Assembly: GCF_008195825.1 (NCBI RefSeq)
Contig: NZ_CP043329.1
Location: 2,852,001 to 2,916,000 of the forward strand
Origin: Pedobacter aquae
GTDB lineage: Bacteria; Bacteroidota; Bacteroidia; Sphingobacteriales; Sphingobacteriaceae
Direction: 5' to 3'
DNA length: 64,000 bases
This document shows positions 45,516-53,480 of the stretch, piece by piece (the stretch's first letter is position 1; the number at the start of each line of letters is the position of its first letter). The notes below the pieces were generated by a model. That model was not told the DNA's origin. It saw nothing but the letters and a program-made list of their open reading frames with translations, and ran no database searches. Position numbers and translations under genes: made by a program.

Positions 45516-45530
45516 TGGCAGAGATTTTGT
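45516..45530 (+). promoter_or_regulatory. Sigma-54-like promoter element before the small charged gene
   Basis: TGGCAGAGATTTTGT has GG at 45517-45518 and GT after 10 bases. The expected start near 45542 leaves about 13 bases before the ATG at 45555. Confidence 0.4.
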
Positions 45531-45554
45531 TTTACCTATTCAAATTTAACAGCC

Positions 45555-45791
45555 ATGGAAACACAAGAAAAACATTGGGAATCTGGTCCTAACCAAGATC
45601 ATTTAGATAAAAGAGTTAAAGAACAAGCAGAAAGGGCTCTTAAAGAATCAGAACGTCGTAAAGAAAATTTAGATGATAAAGGGGAAGGTAGCTATAAAGA
45701 AAAAAATGGCGATGAAGATGAGCAATATGAGGGTCTTAAGAACGAACCTAAGATAGACCAAAAGCCAACGCACCCACAAACTGAAGAATAA
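45555..45791 (+). CDS. Small highly charged hypothetical protein
   Basis: 78 residues, nearly half charged or Gln/Asn (HWESGPNQDHLDKRVKEQAERALKESERRKENLDD), no hydrophobic core, so probably disordered. This matches the style of hydrophilin-like stress proteins. A sigma-54-like motif lies upstream and a strong terminator one base after the stop. I recognise no family. Confidence 0.7.
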   Translation: METQEKHWESGPNQDHLDKRVKEQAERALKESERRKENLDDKGEGSYKEKNGDEDEQYEGLKNEPKIDQKPTHPQTEE

Positions 45792-45822
45792 AAAAATCCC
45801 GGAAAAAGCTTCCGGGATTTTT
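45792..45822 (+). terminator. Terminator of the small charged gene
   Basis: AAAAAATCCCGGA pairs with TCCGGGATTTTT around a short loop. Confidence 0.85.
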
Positions 45823-45882
45823 CGTTTAAAAACAACTCTTATTATACATGAGTATGGTTATGTTATTTGGTTGATTTCTATT

Positions 45883-45898
45883 AACCTGAGTTCGATTA
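45883..45898 (+). repeat. Left terminal inverted repeat of the IS982 element
   Basis: A 16-bp perfect match to the reverse complement of 46903-46918. Confidence 0.9.
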
Positions 45899-46795
45899 TA
45901 AAAATAGGCTCACCTGCGAGGTTTTTTGTACTTCATATTTGATAGCCGGTTTTTTAGGAAAGAAGCTGTAAGCGATTAGTCCTGATAAAATATTAGTCAA
46001 AAAATTACCAAAAGAGCGATGTCTTGAATGCTCAATCTGGCACATATTTTTTAATTCATCATTGATGGTTTCAATCACCGAGCGCTTTCTTAGCATAATT
46101 TTATCTTTCAATTCCATTAAACAATTCTTCATATTGTTTCTGATGTTGGTAATTAGATGTAATCCGTCCACAAACAGCATGTGGGTCAGTTCTTTGGATA
46201 AGTATCCTTTATCGGCATATAGCTTACCCTTGACAGCCTGGATAAACCGTTCATTTTTAAGCGGTTCTCTGTCATCTACATTGCCTTGGGTAATGACAAA
46301 GTTTAGAATTTCACCCTTGTCATTAATAATTAGATGAAGCTTAAACCCAAAGAAATACCCCATGGTCGATTTACCTACGGTAGCAATATCCTTGAATACC
46401 CGATTGCGTTTGATACGTTTGTTCTTACATACCCGGATAGGAGTAGAATCAACAAAAGAGATCCCTGTGCATTCGCCCAGGCACATCGTTTTAAGAAAGA
46501 TTGTCATGGGTAAAACGGCTGATTGCATCAGCTCTGTAAATCGATTATAGGAAACCGTTTGAGGAAATTCTGATAGCAGATGTTTCTGAACATACTGCTG
46601 GTAAAAGTGCTTCATGTTTCTAAAACTGCCCGAGTGAAAAAGAACCATTAAGGTAATGACTTCGCTATCAGACATCAGGGGCTTCCTTTTCGGAATGTTT
46701 CCTATCCTAAAAGAGCTAATATTGGCTGTAAAATGATTGCAAAACTCATCTGTTAAATAGAAAATTTCAGTAACTTTATCAATGGTAATATTCAT
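45896..46795 (-). CDS. IS982-family transposase
   Basis: About 300 residues from ATG 46795; a longer form from 46846 adds 17 residues. The DDE fold is visible: GISFVDSTPIRVCKNKRIKRN (first Asp), LYADKGYLSKEL (second Asp), and KRSVIETINDELKNM (Glu). The FFGFKLHLIINDKGEILNFVITQGNVDDREPL block is the IS982 hallmark. The N-terminal half has the usual helix-turn-helix-like region. The frame is uninterrupted, so the transposase should be functional. The stop lies inside the left terminal repeat. Confidence 0.93.
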   Translation of the reverse strand: MNITIDKVTEIFYLTDEFCNHFTANISSFRIGNIPKRKPLMSDSEVITLMVLFHSGSFRNMKHFYQQYVQKHLLSEFPQTVSYNRFTELMQSAVLPMTIFLKTMCLGECTGISFVDSTPIRVCKNKRIKRNRVFKDIATVGKSTMGYFFGFKLHLIINDKGEILNFVITQGNVDDREPLKNERFIQAVKGKLYADKGYLSKELTHMLFVDGLHLITNIRNNMKNCLMELKDKIMLRKRSVIETINDELKNMCQIEHSRHRSFGNFLTNILSGLIAYSFFPKKPAIKYEVQKTSQVSLFL

Positions 46796-46902
46796 GTTTT
46801 GTTTATCTATATACTTAAATTTCAGATACTTAAATATATAAAACACAACTGAATATTACCTCTTTATTCCTAAGATTTATTTATCATTTATCCTTTTATT
46901 AT

Positions 46903-46918
46903 TAATCGAACTCAGGTT
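46903..46918 (-). repeat. Right terminal inverted repeat of the IS982 element
   Basis: A 16-bp perfect match to the reverse complement of 45883-45898. Confidence 0.9.
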
Positions 46919-46977
46919 ATTACTTTAGTAATCAGTTGCCAATTACCAGCAACTGATAAACCTTAACCATAATAACC

Positions 46978-48411
46978 ATGAACCTAAAAAAATTATACTC
47001 CCTTTTAGTGCTGTTTTGTGTAAGTATTTCGGTTTTTGCTCAACCCATATCGCAAGATGAAAAAATGAAATGGTGGCGTGAGGCCCGTTTCGGTATGTTT
47101 ATCCACTTTGGAGTTTATGCACAAATGGCCGGAGAATATAAAGGTCATCAGCAGGCTCGTGGTGGGGCCGAGTGGATTATGAACAGAATGAAAGTACCTG
47201 TTTCAGAATATAAAGAGGTTGCTAAAAAATTTAATCCGGTAAAATTTAATGCTGATGAATGGGTAAAAATGGCTAAAGATGCTGGGATGAAATATCTGAT
47301 TATTACAGCTAAACATCATGATGGTTTTGCCTTATTTGATTCTAAAGCGAGTGATTGGGACATTATGGATGCAACGCCATATAAAAAAGACCTATTAAAA
47401 CCCTTAGCAGAGGCCTGTAAAAAATATGGCGTAAAATTAGGCTTTTACTACTCGCAAGCCCAAGACTGGGTAAACCCAGGAGGTTCTGCGGCTAGAAAAT
47501 TAATGGCAGAAGGTTGGCCTAATCCAGATAGCACAAAAATCAATAACTATACACAAGAACATGACGGCCATTGGGACCCAGCACAGGAAACCAAAACATT
47601 TGCGCAATACATTGATGAAGTTGCAGTTCCACAAGTAAAAGAATTGATGACCAACTATGGCGATATTGCTGTATTATGGTGGGATACACCCGTAAAAATG
47701 ACTGATGACGCTGCCCTTAAATTACAGGAACAGTTGAAAAAACAAGCTCATATTATTACCAACGACCGTTTAAAACGCCCTAATTTCTCTGGAGATACCA
47801 AAACACCTGAACAGAAAATCCCTGATTTAAGCGAGCTAGATGGTAAAGATTGGGAAACTTGTATGACCATGAATGGTACCTGGGGTTTTAGAAATTCTGA
47901 TACTAAATGGAAATCATCAGAAACCTTAATTCGTAACTTGGTTGATATTGCCTCAAAAGGAGGAAACTATTTATTAAATATAGGCCCAAAACCAGATGGT
48001 TCTTTTCCTGATGCCAGTATAGAACGCTTAAAAGATTTAGGTAATTGGATGAAAATTTATAGCGAAGCCATTTATGCTACAGAAGCCAGTCCGATACCAA
48101 GCCAAATTTGGGGTCGTGTAACCAGAAAAACACAAAACGGTAAAACTACCCTTTATCTTTCTGTATTTGAGTGGCCAAAAAATGGTGTATTAGTTATTAA
48201 TGGTTTAGATCCAGAAGTGATATCAGCAGGAATGCTGCACAATGGCGAAAAACTAAAATGGGATAAAAATGGTGAGCAAGTGACGTTAAAAATACCATCT
48301 CAAGCACCGCATGCGGTAGCAAGTGTGTTAAAAGTTGAAGTAAAAGGCGAAATGAAAACTTGGTTTGAACAATCAGGAAAAGAGAAAATGAAAACGGGGG
48401 CTCTTGACTAA
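46978..48411 (+). CDS. Alpha-L-fucosidase, GH29
   Basis: 477 residues. A signal peptide (MNLKKLYSLLVLFCVSISVFAQ) predicts export to the periplasm. The GH29 catalytic domain reads MKWWREARFGMFIHFGVYAQMAGEYKG, YLIITAKHHDGFALFDS, and IAVLWWDTPVKM where the nucleophile Asp is expected (WWD). A C-terminal beta domain follows. It releases L-fucose from glycans. No SusC/SusD genes are adjacent, so it is not part of a visible polysaccharide utilisation locus. An IS982 element inserted just upstream may have displaced or supplied its promoter. Confidence 0.93.
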   Translation: MNLKKLYSLLVLFCVSISVFAQPISQDEKMKWWREARFGMFIHFGVYAQMAGEYKGHQQARGGAEWIMNRMKVPVSEYKEVAKKFNPVKFNADEWVKMAKDAGMKYLIITAKHHDGFALFDSKASDWDIMDATPYKKDLLKPLAEACKKYGVKLGFYYSQAQDWVNPGGSAARKLMAEGWPNPDSTKINNYTQEHDGHWDPAQETKTFAQYIDEVAVPQVKELMTNYGDIAVLWWDTPVKMTDDAALKLQEQLKKQAHIITNDRLKRPNFSGDTKTPEQKIPDLSELDGKDWETCMTMNGTWGFRNSDTKWKSSETLIRNLVDIASKGGNYLLNIGPKPDGSFPDASIERLKDLGNWMKIYSEAIYATEASPIPSQIWGRVTRKTQNGKTTLYLSVFEWPKNGVLVINGLDPEVISAGMLHNGEKLKWDKNGEQVTLKIPSQAPHAVASVLKVEVKGEMKTWFEQSGKEKMKTGALD

Positions 48412-48432
48412 GTGGCTTTAAAGTGAAAAAAG

Positions 48433-48482
48433 TATCAAGCTGATTGGAAATTATAAAAACTTCAACTCCAATCAGCTCGATA
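48433..48482. terminator. Hairpin between fucosidase and tex
   Basis: AGCTGATTGGA and TCCAATCAGCT form an 11-bp perfect stem extended by partial pairing outside. The loop is about 18 bases. No strong T run follows, but it lies between convergent genes. Confidence 0.55.
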
Positions 48483-48489
48483 CAAAAAT

Positions 48490-50757
48490 TTATTTAAACT
48501 TACCCATCAGGGCTTTTAGCTTATGCTGCATATCAGTTTCAGCATCTTTTTGCACAGGCTTTTTAAAACCCTCTTTAGTAACTGATTTTTGAACGATCGC
48601 TGGTTTATCTGCCTTCTTTACCGGGCTTGTATTACCCTTCATACTTAATGCTATACGTTTACGAGCAACATCAACCTCTGTAACGGTAACTTCTACCCTT
48701 TGCTGTACTTTTACAACCTCATTAGGGTTTTGTATAAACCTATCTGCCATTTGGCTTAGGTGTACCAAACCATCTTGATGAACGCCTATATCAACAAAAG
48801 CACCAAAATTTGTAATGTTGGTTACAATACCTGGTACTTTCATCCCTACCCTTAAATCTTCAATTTTATTAATCCCATCAGCAAAAGTGAAAGATTCAAA
48901 TTGCTCACGTGGGTCTCGGCCCGGCTTAGCAAGCTCAGCTAAAATATCTTTTAGCGTTGGTAAGCCTACTTCATCAGAAATATACTTTTGTAGATTTATC
49001 TGCTTTCTAAGTGCATCGTTAACCAATAAATCTTCTACTTTACAGCCTAAGTCTTTAGCCATTTGCTCTACCAAAGCATAACGCTCTGGGTGTACTGCAC
49101 TGGCATCTAGAGGATGTTCGGCATTTCTGATTCTTAAAAAGCCAGCTGCTTGCTCAAAAGCTTTATCACCTAAACGAGCAACTTTTTTTAATGATTCTCG
49201 GTTTTTAAAAGCCCCATGTAGGTTTCTATATTCTACAATATTTTGCGCCAATTGCGGCCCTAGGCCAGAAACATAAGCTAAAACTTGCTTAGAAGCTGTA
49301 TTTAACTCTACGCCAACAGCATTTACACAACTTACAACGGTATCATCTAAAGAGGTTTGTAATTTGTTTTGGTCAACATCATGTTGATATTGCCCTACCC
49401 CGATAGATTTTGGATCTATTTTAACCAATTCTGCCAAAGGGTCCATTAATCTTCTTCCAATAGATACGGCCCCCCTTACGGTGATGTCATGATTAGGAAA
49501 TTCTTCTCTGGCTACCTCAGAAGCAGAGTAAATAGAGGCTCCGCTTTCATTAACCATCACCACTTGTACATCTTTTAAACCTTGCTTACGTACAAATTCT
49601 TCTGTTTCTCTACTTGCTGTACCGTTACCAATAGCTATAGCTTCTACTTCATATTTGTTAACCAAGAAAACCAAAGTTTGCTCGGCTTCTTTTAAATTTC
49701 CGGCTCCTGTAAAAGGATAGATGGTGGTATTTTCTAGTAATTTACCTTGTTTATCTAAGCAAACTAATTTACAACCTGTTCTAAAACCTGGGTCTAAGGC
49801 TAAAACATTCTTTTGCCCCATTGGTGCCGCTAATAATAACTGACGAGCATTTTCTGCAAACACTTTTATAGCTTCCTCATCGGCTTTTTGTTTAGACAAT
49901 AACCTAATCTCTGTTTCCATACCAGGCTTTAGCAATCTTTTATAACCATCTTCTATGGCTAGTTTTACTTGCTGAGATTTTGCATGGTTAGCCTTGATGA
50001 AAAGCTTCTCTAAGAGTTCTATAGCGTCTTCCTCTGGTGGCAAAATATCTAACTTCAAAACAAGTTCTTTTTCGCCCCTGCGGATAGCTAAAATACGGTG
50101 TGATGGAGCAGTTTTTAAGGGCTCTTCCCACTCAAAATAATCTTTGTATTTGATACCTTCCTCTTCTTTTCCTTTAAAAACTTCTGCTTTCAAGGTAGCT
50201 TTCTCCCAAAACAAATCTCTCATTTTAGCCCTCGCATCAGCATTTTCTGCTATCAGCTCTGCTATAATATCTCTTGCACCTTGCAAAGCATCGGCAACAG
50301 CCAAAACACCTTTTTCTTCATTGATATATTGCTCTGCTTCTGCCTCTGGGTCGTTTTTATCTTGCTCTAAAATGCTTAATGCTAGGGGCTCCAAACCTTT
50401 TTCGCGGGCAACCGATGCTTTGGTTTTACGCTTAGGTTTATAAGGCAGGTAAATATCTTCTAAAACAGCCATGGTAGCTGCTTCCATAATTTGCTTTCTT
50501 AAATCATCTGTTAATTTACCTTGCTCCTCAATAGATTTAAGAATAGCTTCTCTTCTTTTATCTAATTCTCTTAGCTGCTGTACCCTGTCTCTTATGGTAG
50601 CTACCTCAACCTCGTCTAAACTTCCGGTAAGTTCCTTACGGTATCTGGAAATGAAAGGTACAGTTGCACCTTCGTCTAATAAGGTTAAAGTTGCATCAAC
50701 CTGTTTAGTACCAATACTTAATTCCTGCGCTACAAGCTGTATATGTTGGTCTCTCAT
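48490..50757 (-). CDS. tex: Tex family RNA-binding transcription accessory protein
   Basis: 755 residues. The N-terminal Tex region (TVPFISRYRKELTGSLDEVEVATIRDR) is followed by a YqgF-like RNase H fold (VLALDPGFRTGCKLVCLDKQGKLLE), helix-hairpin-helix motifs (VSGLGPQLAQNIVEYRNLHGAFKNRESLKKVARLG), and a C-terminal S1 domain (GMKVPGIVTNITNFGAFVDIGVHQDGLVHLSQM). Tex binds nucleic acid and affects transcription and RNA turnover. A Lys-rich tail of about 40 residues follows S1. Confidence 0.96.
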   Translation of the reverse strand: MRDQHIQLVAQELSIGTKQVDATLTLLDEGATVPFISRYRKELTGSLDEVEVATIRDRVQQLRELDKRREAILKSIEEQGKLTDDLRKQIMEAATMAVLEDIYLPYKPKRKTKASVAREKGLEPLALSILEQDKNDPEAEAEQYINEEKGVLAVADALQGARDIIAELIAENADARAKMRDLFWEKATLKAEVFKGKEEEGIKYKDYFEWEEPLKTAPSHRILAIRRGEKELVLKLDILPPEEDAIELLEKLFIKANHAKSQQVKLAIEDGYKRLLKPGMETEIRLLSKQKADEEAIKVFAENARQLLLAAPMGQKNVLALDPGFRTGCKLVCLDKQGKLLENTTIYPFTGAGNLKEAEQTLVFLVNKYEVEAIAIGNGTASRETEEFVRKQGLKDVQVVMVNESGASIYSASEVAREEFPNHDITVRGAVSIGRRLMDPLAELVKIDPKSIGVGQYQHDVDQNKLQTSLDDTVVSCVNAVGVELNTASKQVLAYVSGLGPQLAQNIVEYRNLHGAFKNRESLKKVARLGDKAFEQAAGFLRIRNAEHPLDASAVHPERYALVEQMAKDLGCKVEDLLVNDALRKQINLQKYISDEVGLPTLKDILAELAKPGRDPREQFESFTFADGINKIEDLRVGMKVPGIVTNITNFGAFVDIGVHQDGLVHLSQMADRFIQNPNEVVKVQQRVEVTVTEVDVARKRIALSMKGNTSPVKKADKPAIVQKSVTKEGFKKPVQKDAETDMQHKLKALMGKFK

Positions 50758-50865
50758 GTAAATTTTATTAGTCTACGAAGTTGTAAAAAACTGTAGGTTG
50801 TGCAAAATAAAATTCCTAACAAAAAGCTATGCTTAGCGGTAAACAAGCGTATAGAAATTAATATC

Positions 50866-50899
50866 AAAAAAAATGGTCAGAATAAAAAAATCCTGACCA
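50866..50899 (-). terminator. Terminator of the T9SS cargo gene
   Basis: TGGTCAG and CTGACCA form a 7-bp stem around a 12-base loop. Read on the minus strand it is followed by eight T's, 30 bases after the stop at 50929. Confidence 0.85.
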
Positions 50900-50928
50900 C
50901 TATTGGCTTTTAACCTATTAATATCTTT

Positions 50929-51705
50929 TTAGTTGATGATAATCTTTCTAAAGGCTAGCTTACCTTCACTTTCTACTTTCATCAAATATATGCCTGTATT
51001 TAAGCTGCTTGTTTCAAGCTCTTGCTTTCCTTTTAAGCTCTTTTGGTTTAAAACCGATTTACCAGTCATATCAACAAGCTCTATATCATAAGTATCAGCA
51101 AAAATCACGGTTAAGGTATTTCCAGCTTCTATAGGGTTAGGATAATACGCAAAACCAGCAAACTTTGGATCCTCTTTAACAGAAGTAGAGAAGTAAGGAA
51201 AGTCATCTGAGTAGGTTTTACAGCCTGCTGCATTTGTAACTTCAACAGCATAAAGGCCTGTATTTTGAATTGGGAAAGTAGCTGTAGTAGCTCCAGAAAC
51301 AGGGGTTCTATTAAAATACCATTGGTAAGTTAAACCAGCAACAGTAGGTGTAGTTAAAGCATTGCTATTTGCTGCTCTATTAATAACCGGTTTAACTGGC
51401 CTTGCAGCTGATGTTATAGTTCTCGTAACTGGAGTGCCATTACATGCTCCTCCGGTAGGAACTACTGTAATAGTAACATTTGTACTGCCAAATAAGATGG
51501 TATATTCTGTATCAGATACTCTGTTAAATGAAGCAGCACCAGTAATGGTCCAAGTGTAAGAAGTAGCACCTGTAGCACCAGTAATGCTATAAGTACTGAT
51601 ATTATCAAAACAACCTGATGAAGCACCAGTTATAGTTGCTGTACACTGTGCTTTTCCAGCACTGTGCAAGAAGAAAATCAAGAAAGCAGTTAGTAAATAT
51701 TTCAT
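50929..51705 (-). CDS. Secreted Ig-like protein with T9SS type A sorting domain
   Basis: About 258 residues from ATG 51705. A signal peptide (MKYLLTAFLIFFLHSAGKAQ) is followed by two Thr/Gly-rich Ig-like or PKD-like repeats (SITGATGATSYTWTITGA and GLTYQWYFNRTPVSGATTATF). The C-terminal 75 residues are a type A sorting signal of the type IX secretion system (YYPNPIEAGNTLTVIF, VDMTGKSVLNQKS, LNTGIYLMKVESEGK, RKIIIN). It is exported through the outer membrane and attached or released. It lacks an enzyme domain, so adhesion or structure is the likely role. No por or gld genes lie nearby. Confidence 0.9.
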   Translation of the reverse strand: MKYLLTAFLIFFLHSAGKAQCTATITGASSGCFDNISTYSITGATGATSYTWTITGAASFNRVSDTEYTILFGSTNVTITVVPTGGACNGTPVTRTITSAARPVKPVINRAANSNALTTPTVAGLTYQWYFNRTPVSGATTATFPIQNTGLYAVEVTNAAGCKTYSDDFPYFSTSVKEDPKFAGFAYYPNPIEAGNTLTVIFADTYDIELVDMTGKSVLNQKSLKGKQELETSSLNTGIYLMKVESEGKLAFRKIIIN

Positions 51706-51821
51706 CATAATTAGGAAATTTTCATGGTAAATATAAAAAAAATACATCGTTTATTACGTATCAATATCAATAAGGTTATAGAGACACATTCTAAAAACTA
51801 TTTTTTTATTAATTTTACATA

Positions 51822-52390
51822 ATGAAATTACCAATTGTTGCATACGGAGACCCTGTTTTAAAAAAAATCGCTACAGATATCAATCAAGATTATCCAGATT
51901 TAAATGTTTTAATTGAAAACATGTTTGAAACCATGTATGCAGCTAGTGGTGTAGGTTTAGCAGCGCCACAAATAGGTTTACCCATTAGGCTTTTGTTGTT
52001 GATGCTACACCTTTTGATGATGATGAGCCCGAATTAAGTAATTTCAAAAAGGTATTTATCAATGCCCGCATTTTAGAAGAAACTGGCGAACCTTGGAAAT
52101 TTAACGAAGGCTGTTTAAGTATTCCGGATGTTAGGGAAGATGTAAGTAGAAAGCCTGAAATTGTTGTTTCTTATTACAATGAAAATTGGGAACTAAAAGA
52201 AGAAAGCTTTAAAGGCTTGGCAGCAAGAGTTATACAACACGAGTATGACCACATAGAAGGCAAGCTTTTTACAGACCGTATTAGCTTGTTGCGTAAAACG
52301 ATGCTGAAAAATAAATTAGAATCTATCTCTAAAGGGGCTGTTAAAGTGGCTTATAAAATGAGATTTCCGTCTTTAAAGAAAAAAAGATAA
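51822..52390 (+). CDS. def: Peptide deformylase, frame broken once
   Basis: The three deformylase motifs are present but in two frames: [10 protein letters not shown] (residues 43-52) in the first, EGCLSIP and QHEYDHIEG (zinc-binding HExxH type) in the second. The break is at the T4 run 51991-51994. With five T's it reads [13 protein letters not shown] and continues to TAA 52390, giving about 189 residues, the normal length. The enzyme removes formyl groups from new N-termini and is essential in most bacteria. No second copy is seen here, and all catalytic residues are intact, so the break is almost certainly a sequencing error. Confidence 0.93.
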
Positions 52391-52402
52391 GATTGGTGAA
52401 TC

Positions 52403-53032
52403 TTATCTTTTGTTTCTCTCTTTATTACCTTCTGTAATTTGTTTAATAAGCGCTCCCCATGCAAATGGATTTAATAAAGGATTGGTTTGAACCATATTTT
52501 TATTGGTTAAACCAATGTGGTTGTTCTGAAAATTGAAAGACTGCATCTCTGTACCATCCCTAGGTAAAGCAACGTATAAATCTCTTAAACTTTTGCTTGA
52601 TAAATTTTTCTTAGCTATTTCCAAATCATCATCGGCAAATTTCATGGTTAAGAAATCTCGCTTAAATTCATCAAAACTTGCCCAAGGAAATACCCTAACT
52701 GTAGGCAGCATGATATTGTCTGATTTCATTTTAATAACGGCTGTAAATTTCCTCTCGGTAAGATTTTTTGGTATAACTAATACCAGCTTTTTATAGCCAA
52801 CAGAAGAAAACTGTATGCTATCTCCTTCATGTACTACAAAAGAGTAATAGCCTTTATAATTTGCAGAATAAGTTTTTTTCTCTGAGAGATTGTTAAGCGT
52901 TACATAAGGGACAACGGTATTACTATCAATGTCATAAATAACTCCAGAAAATTGCACCAAAGGTTTCCCCTCCTTTTGTGCAAAAGTAGCTGTAGCTAAA
53001 AGACAAAGTATGGCAATTAAGATATTCCTCAT
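52403..53032 (-). CDS. Exported carboxypeptidase-regulatory-like domain protein
   Basis: 209 residues with a signal peptide (MRNILIAILCLLATATFAQ). The next 100 residues are a CarboxypepD_reg-like beta sandwich (FSGVIYDIDSNTVVPYVTLNN, KGYYSFVVHEGDSIQFSSVGYK), as in the plug-adjacent domain of TonB receptors and in stand-alone Bacteroidota proteins. The C-terminal half (FDEFKRDFLTMKFADDDLEIAKKNL) is helical. The function is unknown. It is convergent with def, 12 bases apart. Confidence 0.82.
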   Translation of the reverse strand: MRNILIAILCLLATATFAQKEGKPLVQFSGVIYDIDSNTVVPYVTLNNLSEKKTYSANYKGYYSFVVHEGDSIQFSSVGYKKLVLVIPKNLTERKFTAVIKMKSDNIMLPTVRVFPWASFDEFKRDFLTMKFADDDLEIAKKNLSSKSLRDLYVALPRDGTEMQSFNFQNNHIGLTNKNMVQTNPLLNPFAWGALIKQITEGNKERNKR

Positions 53033-53087
53033 TATTTTAATAAAAATATTAAAAGCTTCTTAATTTATCTGTTAAATAGTGTTAAAG

Positions 53088-53122
53088 AAAAAAGCCTCTA
53101 TCTTTTAACGATAAGGCTTTTT
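53088..53122. terminator. Terminator after the NifU-like gene
   Basis: AAAAAAGCCT pairs with AGGCTTTTT with further inner pairing (TATC with GATA). It serves the minus-strand nifU and mrp genes. Confidence 0.7.
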
Positions 53123-53147
53123 ATATGTTTTAAAATAAATTGTAAAA

Positions 53148-53438
53148 TTATTGAAGGTTTGCTGGTAATACGGCCGAAGGATCATCTATAGCGGTTAAGT
53201 TAATAGCCTCAACAGCAGTGATAGATGGAACAGCTTTTTTAACAGCTTGCTCTATACCGGCCTTTAACGTCATGATACTCATTGGGCAAGAACCACAAGA
53301 ACCCAATAGTTTTAATTTAACGATATTATCATCTGTAATTTCTTCTACGGATACATTCCCACCATCGGCTTCAAGATACGGTCTTATGGTATCTAATGCT
53401 GCTTCTACTTCGTTCCTTAAATTCTCTTTCGGGTCCAT
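53148..53438 (-). CDS. NifU C-terminal domain protein (Fe-S scaffold/carrier)
   Basis: 96 residues. The NifU_N-independent Nfu domain shows the cluster-binding C48-G-S-C51 (KLLGSCGSCPMSIMTLK) and the preceding IRPYLEADGGNVSVEEI. Nfu proteins hold or transfer 4Fe-4S clusters to target enzymes. It follows the Mrp ATPase by 42 bases on the same strand, a common pairing in Bacteroidota, so the two probably act together in cluster delivery. Confidence 0.93.
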   Translation of the reverse strand: MDPKENLRNEVEAALDTIRPYLEADGGNVSVEEITDDNIVKLKLLGSCGSCPMSIMTLKAGIEQAVKKAVPSITAVEAINLTAIDDPSAVLPANLQ

Positions 53439-53480
53439 TATTGATAATTTTTTATAAAAATAACAAAATCAAAAGGAAAA

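Larger units (their letters stand above)
45883..46918 (-). mobile_element. Complete IS982-family insertion sequence (1036 bp)
   Basis: Perfect 16-bp terminal inverted repeats, AACCTGAGTTCGATTA at 45883-45898 and its reverse complement at 46903-46918, enclose one transposase gene. The flanks read ATT on both sides (45880-45882 and 46919-46921), a probable 3-bp target duplication. The element sits between the small charged gene and the GH29 fucosidase, 60 bases ahead of the latter's ATG. Intact ends and gene suggest recent activity. Confidence 0.9.
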
